The notes under the pieces are model-generated. The model searched no databases. It was not told where the DNA came from and saw nothing but the letters and a program-made list of their open reading frames with translations. A stretch of 64,000 nt of DNA, from the NCBI GenBank assembly GCA_934668515.1, contig CAKUNS010000004.1:16642-80641 (forward strand), in the 5' to 3' direction. How positions within the stretch are numbered: position 1 is the stretch's first letter; every line of letters starts with the position of its first letter. Shown here piece by piece: positions 18,491 to 27,051 of the stretch. This DNA comes from an uncultured Eggerthellaceae bacterium (GTDB lineage: Bacteria; Actinomycetota; Coriobacteriia; Coriobacteriales; Eggerthellaceae). A program made the translations under genes and the position numbers.

Positions 18491-20677
18491 GTGCTGCAGG
18501 CTGTTCTTGTCGGACTTGCCGTACTGGTGATCTGCGTCATCGCCGTTGTGGTGTTCTTCCGTGTGCGCTCGAACCGTTCGGGCGAGCCGCTGGTTGGCGG
18601 AAAGCACAGCGTGTCGTCTATCGATACGTTCGGCGTGCAAACCACCTTCGACGACACCCCTGTGGGCGGAACGGGTCCGCGCACGTTGGGCGCAAGCTCC
18701 GAATCTTCCGCACCGAAAACCTCTTCGACCGGTCGTATTTCCGACGCCGTGCGCTCGCGCTTCGTGGCCATGGGCGTTCTGGCTGCGGCCATTTTCGGCT
18801 CGCTTACCGCGAAGCTGTGGAGCATGCAGGTGCTTGCCTCCAGCTCGTACGAAAGCCAGTCTGAAGAGAACAAGTACTCCAAGATCAAAACGCCCGCACC
18901 GCGTGGTTACATTTACGACGCCGGCGGCATCGCTATCGTGAAGAACCGCTCGGCGCTCACCGTTCTGGCCGACGCTGACGTTGCCGACGACCATGATGTC
19001 GTCCAGCGCCTCTCCACTGTTTTGGGCATTCCGTACAACGTTGTCCGAAGCCGCATCTTGGACAACTCGTCAGGTGCGCAGAGCCAGCGCGTGGTGACAA
19101 GCGATGCCCGCATGCGCGACGTCGCGTTCATCGCCGAGCACTCCGACGCCTTCTCGGGCGTCACCATTCAAGAGAGATCCATGCGTTCGTATCCGTACGG
19201 TGCTTTGGCTTCCCATGCGGTGGGTTACACCGGCTCGGTGAGCAAGGACATTCTTTCCAGCATGCCGAAGAACCGCAACGTCGAACTTGGCGATAGCATC
19301 GGACAAAGCGGCGTTGAGGCCGCCTACGACGAGATCTTGGCCGGTGAACATGGCCTTCGTACCGTTATGGCTGACGCTGACGGCAATGTCGTGTCGGTGG
19401 TGAGTGAGACGGCTCCTTCGCGTGGCTCCGACGTCTACCTCACCATCAAGGCGCCCGTTCAGTACGTGGCTGAAACAGCCCTTAAAGATCTTATCGCCCC
19501 AACGGGCATCATCGGCGAAGGCAAAGGTGTTGCCGGTGCCGTGGTGGCCATGGACGTCACCGACGGCAGCATCGTCGCCATGGCAAGTTACCCAACTTTC
19601 AACCCCCAGACATTCATCGGCGGCATCTCGCAGGACACCTGGGATCTGTACGAATCCGCCGAGTCGTATTTCCCGCTTTTGAACCGTTGCATTTCGGGCA
19701 CGTATCCCGCTGCTTCGACGTTTAAGTCGTTCACCGGCTTGGCGGCGCTGAAGTACGGCTTTGCCGATACGAAGAAGGAGTGGAACTGCACCGGCTCGTG
19801 GGACGGCTTCGGTTCGGGCGACATCCAGAAATGTTGGCTTTCGTCCGGTCACGGCAACATCACCTTCCACGAGGGCATCGTTCAGTCGTGCGACGTCGTT
19901 TTCTACGAGATCGCCTACGATTTCTATTTCGCGGGCAAATCGCAGGGCGGCAAGCTTTCCGACACCGCCATGCAGGAAGAGGTCGAGAAGTACGGCTTCG
20001 GCAAAACCACCGGCGTCGACATATCAGGCGAGGAAGCGGGTCGCATCCCCACGCCTGAATGGAAGGCGCAGCACTGGGTGGACGTTCCCACCGAGGGCGT
20101 TTGGCGCGGCGGCGACCTTACCAACATGGTCATCGGTCAGGGCGACGTTCTGGTTACGCCGTTGCAGATCGCCGTTGCCTACGGCGGCATCGCGACAGGC
20201 ACCATGATGAAGCCGCACCTGCTGAAGGAAGTTCGCAACTCCGACAGCACCACGCCTGCCATCACGTACAAGTCGCAAGAGCTTGCCACGCCTGATGTTG
20301 ACGAGAAGGATCTGGAAACCGTGCGCGATGCCCTTCATGATGTGGCCGCGGGTTCCGCCAACTTGGTCGCAGCGTTTGAGGAAGCGGGCGTCAGCCTTGA
20401 CGACATTGCCTGCAAAACCGGTACGGGCGAGGTTGCGGGTAAGGACGACTACGCATGGTTCGTGTGCTATATGCCGTTCGACAACCCGAAATACGTATGC
20501 GCCGTGTTGGTCGAGCAGGGCGGTGGCGGCGCTTCCGCCGCGGGTCCCATTGGCGCTCAGATCATGGGCGCCCTTAAGGCGTACGATGCCGGCGAGCTTA
20601 CCGACGTGGGCGTTGTCGCTGCATCAAGCGGCGAGTCGGTCGAGTACGGCGGCTCGTCGGGCGGACGAACGGACTAG
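18491..20677 (+). CDS. mrdA: Penicillin-binding protein 2, elongasome transpeptidase
   Basis: About 728 residues. A membrane helix lies at the N-terminus (VLVGLAVLVICVIAVVVFF) and a second near residue 95. A PBP dimerisation domain follows, then the transpeptidase domain with active-site SxxK as STFK in YPAASTFKSF, SxN as SCD in QSCDVVFYEIAY, and KTG in ACKTGTGEVAGKDDYAWF. It cross-links peptidoglycan during elongation together with RodA. The open frame extends back into mreD; GTG at 18491 (after AGGAC) is the first plausible start outside mreD. Confidence 0.93.
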   Translation: MLQAVLVGLAVLVICVIAVVVFFRVRSNRSGEPLVGGKHSVSSIDTFGVQTTFDDTPVGGTGPRTLGASSESSAPKTSSTGRISDAVRSRFVAMGVLAAAIFGSLTAKLWSMQVLASSSYESQSEENKYSKIKTPAPRGYIYDAGGIAIVKNRSALTVLADADVADDHDVVQRLSTVLGIPYNVVRSRILDNSSGAQSQRVVTSDARMRDVAFIAEHSDAFSGVTIQERSMRSYPYGALASHAVGYTGSVSKDILSSMPKNRNVELGDSIGQSGVEAAYDEILAGEHGLRTVMADADGNVVSVVSETAPSRGSDVYLTIKAPVQYVAETALKDLIAPTGIIGEGKGVAGAVVAMDVTDGSIVAMASYPTFNPQTFIGGISQDTWDLYESAESYFPLLNRCISGTYPAASTFKSFTGLAALKYGFADTKKEWNCTGSWDGFGSGDIQKCWLSSGHGNITFHEGIVQSCDVVFYEIAYDFYFAGKSQGGKLSDTAMQEEVEKYGFGKTTGVDISGEEAGRIPTPEWKAQHWVDVPTEGVWRGGDLTNMVIGQGDVLVTPLQIAVAYGGIATGTMMKPHLLKEVRNSDSTTPAITYKSQELATPDVDEKDLETVRDALHDVAAGSANLVAAFEEAGVSLDDIACKTGTGEVAGKDDYAWFVCYMPFDNPKYVCAVLVEQGGGGASAAGPIGAQIMGALKAYDAGELTDVGVVAASSGESVEYGGSSGGRTD

Positions 20678-20685
20678 GAGGGGAC

Positions 20686-21909
20686 ATGCCGCAGTTACCG
20701 CAGATTTCAACGGTGCGCTCAGCCGGTTCGCGAACGCCGCGCATGGTGCGCCCTTCGCGTTTCCCGTCGCTGAACATGCCGCTTCTCGTCGTCGTATGCG
20801 CGCTTACCGTGTACGGCCTGATCGTCGTGTATTCCGCTGTGTCATCCGACGTCGATTACAACTTCTCGCGACAGCTGATGGGTGTTGCGGTGGGTATTGT
20901 GGCCATGATCGCCTTCTGGAAGTTCGATTACCGGCGCCTGTCAGACATGACGAAGATCCTGATGATCATCAATGTCGTGCTCATCTTGTCGCCGCACCTT
21001 CCGATTATCGGCGTGAACACCATGGGTGCGACGTCGTGGATCAAGATCGGCATTCAGCTTCAGCCAGGCGAGTTCGCTAAGATCACGGTTATCCTCATGG
21101 ATGCCAGCATCATGGCTCGCTACAACGGCCACTTGGATGACTTGCGTGAATATCTGAAGGCCGTCGGCCTGATGTTGGTCCCGTTCTTTTGCATCATGAC
21201 GCAGCCTGACCTGGGAACCGGTTTGGTGTACATCTTCATCGCCGCTGTCGCGCTTGTGGTTGGCGGCGCGCGCCCGAAGTACTTGCTGATAACCTTGGCG
21301 GTTGGCATAGCGCTTATCGCCATGGTGTTCGTGGTCGATCAAATCATTTACGAGACCAGCAACCCGCATCAGTACAAGCTGCTCAAGCAGTACCAGCGAA
21401 ACCGTCTGCTGGTGTTCATGAACCAGGGCTCCACCGACCTTTCCGACGAGGGTTACAACCTTCAGCAGGCGATGATCGCCATTGGCTCGGGCGGTCTGTT
21501 CGGTCAGGGCTACATGCAGGGAACGCAGCATGCGCTGGGCATCTTGCCCGAGGCACCCACTGACTTCATCTTCTGCGTGCTTGCCGAAGAGCTCGGGTTT
21601 TTCGGTGTTCTGCTGCTGCTCGGTCTGTATATCGCGCTGGTTGTAATAGCATTTCGTATTGCAAGGTCATCGAACGACATGTTCGGTTTGGTCTTGGTCA
21701 TGTGCATCGTCGGCATGTGGTTGTTCCAGATTCTCGAGAACATCGGCATGACGTGCGGGCTCATGCCCATCACGGGTATCCCCCTGCCGTTCATGAGCTA
21801 CGGCTCTTCGTTCATGATGGTCAACTTTGCCCTGCTGGGCCTTATCGGCTCGGTGTGGGCATGTAGCAATCAATCCGGGCGAAAGGCGTCCTATGCAACT
21901 ACCCGTTGA
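20686..21909 (+). CDS. rodA: RodA/FtsW-family peptidoglycan glycosyltransferase
   Basis: 407 residues, about ten membrane helices. SEDS-family features: an acidic residue in the large loop region after GYNLQQAMIAIGSGGLFGQGYMQGTQ, then LPEAPTDFIFCVLAEELGF and GIPLPFMSYGSSFMMVNFALLGLI. It polymerises lipid II beside PBP2. AGGAGGGG precedes the ATG. Its 3' end overlaps the next gene by 17 bases. Confidence 0.95.
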   Translation: MPQLPQISTVRSAGSRTPRMVRPSRFPSLNMPLLVVVCALTVYGLIVVYSAVSSDVDYNFSRQLMGVAVGIVAMIAFWKFDYRRLSDMTKILMIINVVLILSPHLPIIGVNTMGATSWIKIGIQLQPGEFAKITVILMDASIMARYNGHLDDLREYLKAVGLMLVPFFCIMTQPDLGTGLVYIFIAAVALVVGGARPKYLLITLAVGIALIAMVFVVDQIIYETSNPHQYKLLKQYQRNRLLVFMNQGSTDLSDEGYNLQQAMIAIGSGGLFGQGYMQGTQHALGILPEAPTDFIFCVLAEELGFFGVLLLLGLYIALVVIAFRIARSSNDMFGLVLVMCIVGMWLFQILENIGMTCGLMPITGIPLPFMSYGSSFMMVNFALLGLIGSVWACSNQSGRKASYATTR

Positions 21910-22987
21910 TATCGCTGCGCTGCTCGACGAGGCAACCAATCTCGAGGCCGCGCGTAAAACCCCGCTTTCTGTGAGCGTTTACATCGACGATTCAGCCCCT
22001 GCCGATCTTATCGCCCATGTGCGCAAATCCTTTGCCAGCGAATTGGCCACGGTGCGCCTTACGCTCAGTTATCTGGGAGACCGGCCCGCAAGCGTATGCC
22101 CGACCGACGACGCGGCTATCATCGTCGCGGGATCTTCCGACGTGGTTGGGCCTTCGGCCGCGGCCATCCGCAGCGCGGGTGTTCCCGTTATGGTATGCGC
22201 CACTCAGCCCGCTCGCGTCGAGCTTATCGCCGCAGCGGCGAACGCTCCCATTCCCGAGGGCGATTTGGTTGTTCCCAGCGACCCCGAGCGAACCATTGCG
22301 AAGAATGTTTGCAAGGTGGTTTCGCGCGTCGTTCCCAAGCAGGCTGCCGATATGACGAAGGGCCTGTCCGGCATGATGCACGCCGCGCAGATCACCGAGG
22401 AAGAGGCCATGGCAGATCCCATGCCCCTCGATGACGAGGCGGCTGCAGCGCTCGACATGCGCATGGGTGAGTGGATCGCCGTCGCCTGTCGTTCCAAGCG
22501 CCTGGCGTTCGCGCTGGCCTTCCCGTTCGTTCGCAAACCGCTTGCCCTTGAGGCTGTTTCTGAAACTGCATTGCAGAACGCGGGTGTTGGTTTGGTTCCG
22601 TTCTTGAAGGCAGCCGACATGCCTATCATGACGCTCAACCAAGCGAAGATGGTCCTGCAGATTGCTGCTGCTTATGGACGCCCTATGGGCATGGAGCGCG
22701 CGAAGGAGATCTTGGCAGTGGTTGGCGGCGCCTTCGGTTGCCGCTCGATTGCCCGTACTGCTGTGGGATATGTTCCCGCACTGGGCGGCGTCATTCGCGC
22801 TGGCGTCGGTTTTGGCGGTACCGAGGCTATGGGTCGTGCGGTTATCGAGTACTTCGAGGGTGGCGAGAACGTCGCCGGCGTGACTCGCGTGGTTGAGAAA
22901 GCCGCCACTCTTGCAGGGGAAGCCGCTTCGCAGGTGCGCGACAGGGTCGCCGAAGTGCGCTCGATGGAAACCAAGCCTGTCGCTTAA
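21893..22987 (+). CDS. DUF697-type membrane-associated protein
   Basis: 364 residues. The N-terminal half looks like a Rossmann-type domain (SVSVYIDDSAP, AAIIVAGSSDVVGPSAAAI). The second half carries IMTLNQAKMVLQIAAAYGRPMGMERAKE followed by a hydrophobic GYVPALGGVIRAGVGFGGTEAMGRAVIEYFEGG, the DUF697/YcjF-like pattern. No GTPase P-loop is visible. ATG at 21893 (after GAAAGG) overlaps rodA by 17 nt, so its expression is tied to the elongasome operon. Function unknown; a wall-growth role is inference from context. Confidence 0.7.
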   Translation: MQLPVDIAALLDEATNLEAARKTPLSVSVYIDDSAPADLIAHVRKSFASELATVRLTLSYLGDRPASVCPTDDAAIIVAGSSDVVGPSAAAIRSAGVPVMVCATQPARVELIAAAANAPIPEGDLVVPSDPERTIAKNVCKVVSRVVPKQAADMTKGLSGMMHAAQITEEEAMADPMPLDDEAAAALDMRMGEWIAVACRSKRLAFALAFPFVRKPLALEAVSETALQNAGVGLVPFLKAADMPIMTLNQAKMVLQIAAAYGRPMGMERAKEILAVVGGAFGCRSIARTAVGYVPALGGVIRAGVGFGGTEAMGRAVIEYFEGGENVAGVTRVVEKAATLAGEAASQVRDRVAEVRSMETKPVA

Positions 22988-23017
22988 ACTTATTTCAACT
23001 ATCATTTGATCAGCATC

Positions 23018-23057
23018 GCCTGGATCGCCTTCGCTTGATGCGTCGTGCGATCCAGGC
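23018..23057 (+). terminator. Strong hairpin after the DUF697 gene
   Basis: GCCTGGATCGC pairs with GCGATCCAGGC (11 bp) around an 18-nt loop. There is no T-tract, so it may be a transcript-end stabiliser or a weak terminator. Confidence 0.45.
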
Positions 23058-23086
23058 TGTTCACTGCCTGAAGGGAAACCCAGACG

Positions 23087-24976
23087 ATGTCCAAACTCAC
23101 TGATCTTTGGCCCCGCGTTCGCGAGATCGTCTCGACTGTCGAGCGTCCTTCACGATACATCAACCACGAATGGGGAAGCGTCTACAAGGAAGACGCCGAT
23201 TTCCATTTCTGCATGGTGTACCCCGACGTTTACGAAGTCGGTCAGCCCAACCAGGCACTCCGCATTCTGGTGAACGTCGTGAATGCCCGCGAGGGCATGT
23301 CTGCCGAGCGCGGTTTCCTGCCTGCTCCCGACATGGCCGACAAGATGCGTGCCGAGGGCATCCCCATGTTCTCAATCGAAAGCTGCGCGCCCTTGGCCGA
23401 GTTCGATGCAGTGGGCGTCACGCTTTCGCACGAGCTTGTTGCCACGAACGTGCTTGAGATGCTTGACCTGAGCGGCATCCCCTTGCATGCCGACGAGCGC
23501 TCCGAGGACGATCCGTTCGTCATCGCCGGCGGCCCGTGTGCATACAACCCCGAGCCGTACGCTCCGTTTTTCGACGCGTTCTGTGTGGGCGAGGGCGAAG
23601 TCATGCTGCCCGATGGCCTGGAGTTCATCAGGGACCAGCGCAAGGCAGGCGCCACGCGCGCAGAGGTGCTTCGAAAGCTCGCAACCGAGTCAGGCTGGTA
23701 CGTGCCGTCTTTGTATCGCTGGCGCGATACCGATGAGGCGCAGGCTGCAGGCTCGTGGATCGAGCCGCTTGAAGAGGGGCTTCCCACCCATATCGAGAAG
23801 CAGCTGTTCACCGGCTTTGCGGAAAGCCCTGGTTGGGAGCCGTGCATCGTCCCGTTCGCCGAGGCCGTCCATGACCGCTTGAATGTCGAGATCCTGCGCG
23901 GTTGCGCGCGCGGCTGCCGCTTCTGCCAGGCGGGCATGATGTATCGCCCGGTGCGCGAGCGCTCCGCCGACAACGTGGTGCAGTCCGTTCTTGCGGGCCT
24001 TAAGGAAACGGGGTATGACGAGGTCAGCCTGACCTCGCTTTCCACCACCGACCACTCTCAGATCGCCGAGATCCTCACGCGCCTGAACGAGGCATGCGAT
24101 GGCACTGGCGTGCGTGTTTCCATTCCCTCGCAGCGCCTTGATTCGTTCGGCGCCGAGATGGCTGCGCTGGTTGCGGGCAAGAAGAAAGGCGGATTGACGT
24201 TCGCCCCCGAGGCCGGTACGCAGCGTTTGCGCGACGTCATTAACAAGAACGTGACCGAGGAGAACCTGTTCTCGGCTATCGACGCGGCCTTCTCGATGGG
24301 ATGGCGTCGTTGCAAGCTGTACTTCATGGTTGGCCTTCCCACCGAAACCGATGACGACCTGCGCGGAATCGCAAGTTTGTGCGAACGCGCTTACGACCGT
24401 GCCGTTGCCGCTGTTCCGCGCGAGCAGAAGGGCGCGGTTCAGATCAGCGCGTCGCTCGCCCTATTTGTGCCGAAGGCTCAGACCCCGTTCCAGTGGGACG
24501 GCCAGATCGCTCCCGAAGAGGCCATTCGTCGCGTGAACCTGGTTCGCTCCAGCGTGAAGCGCCGTTCGGTTATCGTGCATTGGCATAATGCGGCAACCAG
24601 CTTCATCGAGGCCATCATGAGCCGCGGCGGTCGCGAAACCGCCGCGTTGCTTGAAGGCGCATGGCGTCGTGGCGCCCGTTTTGACGCATGGGACGAGTAC
24701 TTCGACGAAGAAGCGTGGGCCGTCGCCGCAACTGATATCGGCATTGACGTTGCCGGTCTTGCGCAGGCTACCTTCCCGCTTGACTATGTGCTTCCGTGGG
24801 AGCATGTCTCCACGGGTGTGAGCACGCGTTTCCTGCGTCACGAGCGCGAGTTGGCGTCGCAGGGCATCACCACCCCCGACTGTTCGTTCGAGCGTTGCTC
24901 GGCGTGCGGCGTGTGCCCTGGCATGAAGGTTGAAAACGAGCTCGCGGCTCCTCGCGTGCTTGGCGGATTGAGGTAG
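23087..24976 (+). CDS. TIGR03960-type B12-binding/radical SAM protein
   Basis: 629 residues. An N-terminal B12-binding-like region is followed by the radical SAM core with CARGCRFC near residues 272-281 (Cx3Cx2C) and QAGMMYRPVRERS, which defines this family. A C-terminal Cys pair group (CSFERCSACGVCPG) may bind another Fe-S centre. The reaction is unknown; the family always sits next to TIGR03936, as here, 4 bases downstream, and is suspected of tRNA or rRNA modification. Confidence 0.88.
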   Translation: MSKLTDLWPRVREIVSTVERPSRYINHEWGSVYKEDADFHFCMVYPDVYEVGQPNQALRILVNVVNAREGMSAERGFLPAPDMADKMRAEGIPMFSIESCAPLAEFDAVGVTLSHELVATNVLEMLDLSGIPLHADERSEDDPFVIAGGPCAYNPEPYAPFFDAFCVGEGEVMLPDGLEFIRDQRKAGATRAEVLRKLATESGWYVPSLYRWRDTDEAQAAGSWIEPLEEGLPTHIEKQLFTGFAESPGWEPCIVPFAEAVHDRLNVEILRGCARGCRFCQAGMMYRPVRERSADNVVQSVLAGLKETGYDEVSLTSLSTTDHSQIAEILTRLNEACDGTGVRVSIPSQRLDSFGAEMAALVAGKKKGGLTFAPEAGTQRLRDVINKNVTEENLFSAIDAAFSMGWRRCKLYFMVGLPTETDDDLRGIASLCERAYDRAVAAVPREQKGAVQISASLALFVPKAQTPFQWDGQIAPEEAIRRVNLVRSSVKRRSVIVHWHNAATSFIEAIMSRGGRETAALLEGAWRRGARFDAWDEYFDEEAWAVAATDIGIDVAGLAQATFPLDYVLPWEHVSTGVSTRFLRHERELASQGITTPDCSFERCSACGVCPGMKVENELAAPRVLGGLR

Positions 24977-24980
24977 GCAA

Positions 24981-25685
24981 ATGAGCGAGAATAACGTCAA
25001 CGCTGAACAGCCCGGCCGTCGCTTCGTGCTTCGCGCCACGTACATTGAACGCGATCGTCTGGCGCTCCTGTCGCATCTTGAGGTCGCCCATGCTCTTGAG
25101 CGCACGGTTCGTCGTGCGGGATTGCCTTTCGCCATTTCGCAAGGCTTTTCGCCGCATATGAAAATCGCATTCGGCGCGGCGCTGCCCGTTGGCGTTGGAT
25201 CGACGTGCGAGATTTTCGATATCCAGTTGCGCGAGTACGTTCCCGCCGATAAGGCGCTTGCGGCGCTTAAGGCGGCAAGCGTGCGCGACCTGATGGTTCA
25301 GGACGCTTATTACATCGATTCGCATGCGAAGGCTGCGTCGGTTGCCTATCCGGTGAGCGTTTACGAGGTCGAGTTCTCGCGCGCTCCCGGTAGCCTGCCC
25401 GTTCCTCAGGACATCGTGCGCATTCGTCGCAAGAAAGAGAAGGTGTTCCATGTGGCCGATCATCTGGTCGAGCCCATCATGTTCGATGAGGAACGCCCTG
25501 AAGTTGCTCATTTCGCGCTTGAAGCGCACGACACCGGAGCGCTTCGTGCCGATCTGCTTATGCAGGAATGCCTGAAGTTGTATAACGACGCGCTGCCCGA
25601 AGGCGAGCCCGCCTTGACCACGGCGAGCATCACCCGTGTCGCTCAGCGCGAGAATGCATCGGGAAGCGCACGAATCGCAAGTTAA
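24981..25685 (+). CDS. TIGR03936 / DUF2344 radical-SAM-associated protein
   Basis: 234 residues with YIERDRLALLSHLEVAHALERTVRRAGLPFAISQGFSPHMKIAFGAALPVGVGSTCE, the hallmark of the DUF2344 family (quoted here only by its key pieces: SHLEV, SQGFSPH, GVGS). It is co-transcribed with the TIGR03960 gene and probably supplies RNA or substrate binding for it. The ATG is 4 nt after the previous stop with AGGTAGG upstream. Confidence 0.88.
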   Translation: MSENNVNAEQPGRRFVLRATYIERDRLALLSHLEVAHALERTVRRAGLPFAISQGFSPHMKIAFGAALPVGVGSTCEIFDIQLREYVPADKALAALKAASVRDLMVQDAYYIDSHAKAASVAYPVSVYEVEFSRAPGSLPVPQDIVRIRRKKEKVFHVADHLVEPIMFDEERPEVAHFALEAHDTGALRADLLMQECLKLYNDALPEGEPALTTASITRVAQRENASGSARIAS

Positions 25686-25688
25686 TGA

Positions 25689-25720
25689 AGAGCGGTCGGA
25701 ACATGTGTTTCGACCGCTCT
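25689..25720. terminator. Bidirectional hairpin between convergent genes
   Basis: AGAGCGGTCG pairs perfectly with CGACCGCTCT (10 bp), loop 12 nt. It lies between the stop of the radical-SAM partner (plus) and the end of the XRE gene (minus). The T-tract is weak on both sides. Confidence 0.55.
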
Positions 25721-25741
25721 GATCGTTTCAAGGCGCGAGCG

Positions 25742-25957
25742 CTAGAACGAGAAGAACTCGCGCACTTCGATGCCAAGGGCCTCGCTGATCCTTATCAGCG
25801 TGCTGACCTTGACGTCTGAGGTTGCGTTCTCGATTTTTGAGATCTCGGCTTGTGAGGTATCGGCCATGTAGGCAAGCTGACGCTGGGTGAGCTTCTGTTT
25901 AGATCGCTCGCGTTCCACTGCTCGTCCGAGCTGTTTCTTTTTGGTGGCCATGTCCAT
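25742..25957 (-). CDS. Small XRE-family DNA-binding regulator
   Basis: 71 residues, essentially a single helix-turn-helix of the Cro/C1 type: LTQRQLAYMADTSQAEISKIENATSDVKVSTLIRISEALG, in pieces LTQRQLAYMA, SQAEISKIEN and TLIRISEALG. No sensor domain. Two in-frame ATGs (25957 and 25951) are possible; neither has a clear Shine-Dalgarno. A TGATATC inverted repeat lies 33 bases upstream and may be its own operator. It is transcribed after the 75-codon ORF on the same strand. Confidence 0.85.
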   Translation of the reverse strand: MDMATKKKQLGRAVERERSKQKLTQRQLAYMADTSQAEISKIENATSDVKVSTLIRISEALGIEVREFFSF

Positions 25958-25989
25958 GCGGCAAGCGTATTGCCGCCGTAAAGAAAGCT

Positions 25990-26009
25990 GATATCCTGCA
26001 AGATATCAA
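25990..26009. promoter_or_regulatory. Candidate operator for the XRE regulator
   Basis: TGATATC-CTGCAA-GATATCA is a perfect 7-bp inverted repeat (6-nt spacer) just upstream of the XRE gene, a size and place typical of Cro-like operators. Inference. Confidence 0.45.
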
Positions 26010-26064
26010 GTCGCGTATCAGCGCAGCAATTTCATATCGTGCCATATATCGCCGCGCTTCATCT

Positions 26065-26292
26065 TCATTCAAGCCCAAGGTTCTCGATGCGCATCAGCTC
26101 CTCAAGGTTTTTGCCTGCATGGCCAAGGCCGACGTCCAAGAGAACAGCAACCTGTCCGAGCGCCGTCGACTTGCCGTTCCATGTGGGGTCGCTTGCGATA
26201 AGCCCCGCTATCTCTCGTGCGCCCTCTAAGATATCCGCGGTCTCAGCGGCAAGCGCAAGTCGTGCGGTGCGGTATTCGTCTTGGTTGCCCAT
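26065..26292 (-). CDS. Small hypothetical protein upstream of the XRE gene
   Basis: 75 residues, mostly helical with Leu/Ala-rich heptads (ARLALAAETADILEGAREIA, then VAVLLDVGLGHAGKNLEEL). No signal peptide, no known motif. The ATG has GAAAGGA about 6 nt upstream. It is on the same strand as the XRE gene, 107 bases before it. Not recognised; it could be the partner of a small regulatory or addiction-type locus. The ~190 bases upstream, before the CBS gene terminator, hold nothing I can support. Confidence 0.55.
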   Translation of the reverse strand: MGNQDEYRTARLALAAETADILEGAREIAGLIASDPTWNGKSTALGQVAVLLDVGLGHAGKNLEELMRIENLGLE

Positions 26293-26484
26293 CCCCGTCC
26301 TTTCGATTTCGGTTGATTCTAATGCCCGCCAACGGGGATTGGGTGCTCGTTTTCATATTGGCAATCCCTGTTAGATGGCTGTTGGATGGCTGTTTGAAAG
26401 ACGTTTGGCTTGACTAGTCGCAACGCCGGCCGTGCTGACTTGCTTGCAGGTGCACAAGGGTTGGAATTGCTTGGGCTAGGGTAT

Positions 26485-26519
26485 GAAAAAGGCGGCGCGG
26501 AACAAGTCCGACACCGCCT
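26485..26519 (-). terminator. Terminator of the MFS-CBS operon
   Basis: Read on the minus strand: AGGCGGTGTCGGAC pairs, with small bulges, with TCCGCGCCGCCT, then TTTTTC. Confidence 0.85.
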
Positions 26520-26541
26520 ATCTCGCTTCTCTTGCGTTCCG

Positions 26542-27048
26542 CTATTGGAAGATGACGTTGAAGATGTATTTGGTGATGGCCGAGCGTCGGATGACGCCGA
26601 CCAGCTTTCCCTCGTCGTCTACCACGGGAAGCTTTTTGAACTTCTTTTTTGCCAGCATATCGGCTACGCGAGCGATGCTTTGTTCTGGTCGTGCGCAAAC
26701 AACCTTGCGCGTAGCGAAGTCCATGACGTTTCGGTCTTTCAGGCCGTCGATGCGCTGCTCGAGGGTTTGATCGTCGAAGTACAGCATCGACGCGTCGCCG
26801 CCGGTGAAGATGGTTCGCGCACGGTGCTGCGCGATGGCTCCCATGATGTCGCCGTCGGAAATGAACCCAACAACTTGCTTGCGCTCGTCGACGACGGGCA
26901 TGCTCGTCACTTCGTTTTCGGCAAGCATGCGAACCACGTCGGAGATCGCGCTGTTCTGCGAGCAGGTGAAGGGGTCTTCGATCATGATGCTTGAAATGGG
27001 CGTGCCTTCGAACTCAAGTGGGATGCGTTCGGAAAGGATCTCGGACAT
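26542..27048 (-). CDS. Tandem CBS-domain protein
   Basis: 168 residues with two CBS domains (about 15-75 and 100-165): IMIEDPFTCSQNSAISDVVRML...MPVVDERKQVVGFISDGDI, and CARPEQSIARVADML...LPVVDDEGKLVGVIRRS. Paired CBS domains bind adenine nucleotides and act as energy or ligand sensors. There is no catalytic domain. It starts 3 bases after the MFS stop codon, so the two are one operon and it may modulate the exporter or a partner elsewhere. Confidence 0.9.
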   Translation of the reverse strand: MSEILSERIPLEFEGTPISSIMIEDPFTCSQNSAISDVVRMLAENEVTSMPVVDERKQVVGFISDGDIMGAIAQHRARTIFTGGDASMLYFDDQTLEQRIDGLKDRNVMDFATRKVVCARPEQSIARVADMLAKKKFKKLPVVDDEGKLVGVIRRSAITKYIFNVIFQ

Positions 27049-27051
27049 AGC

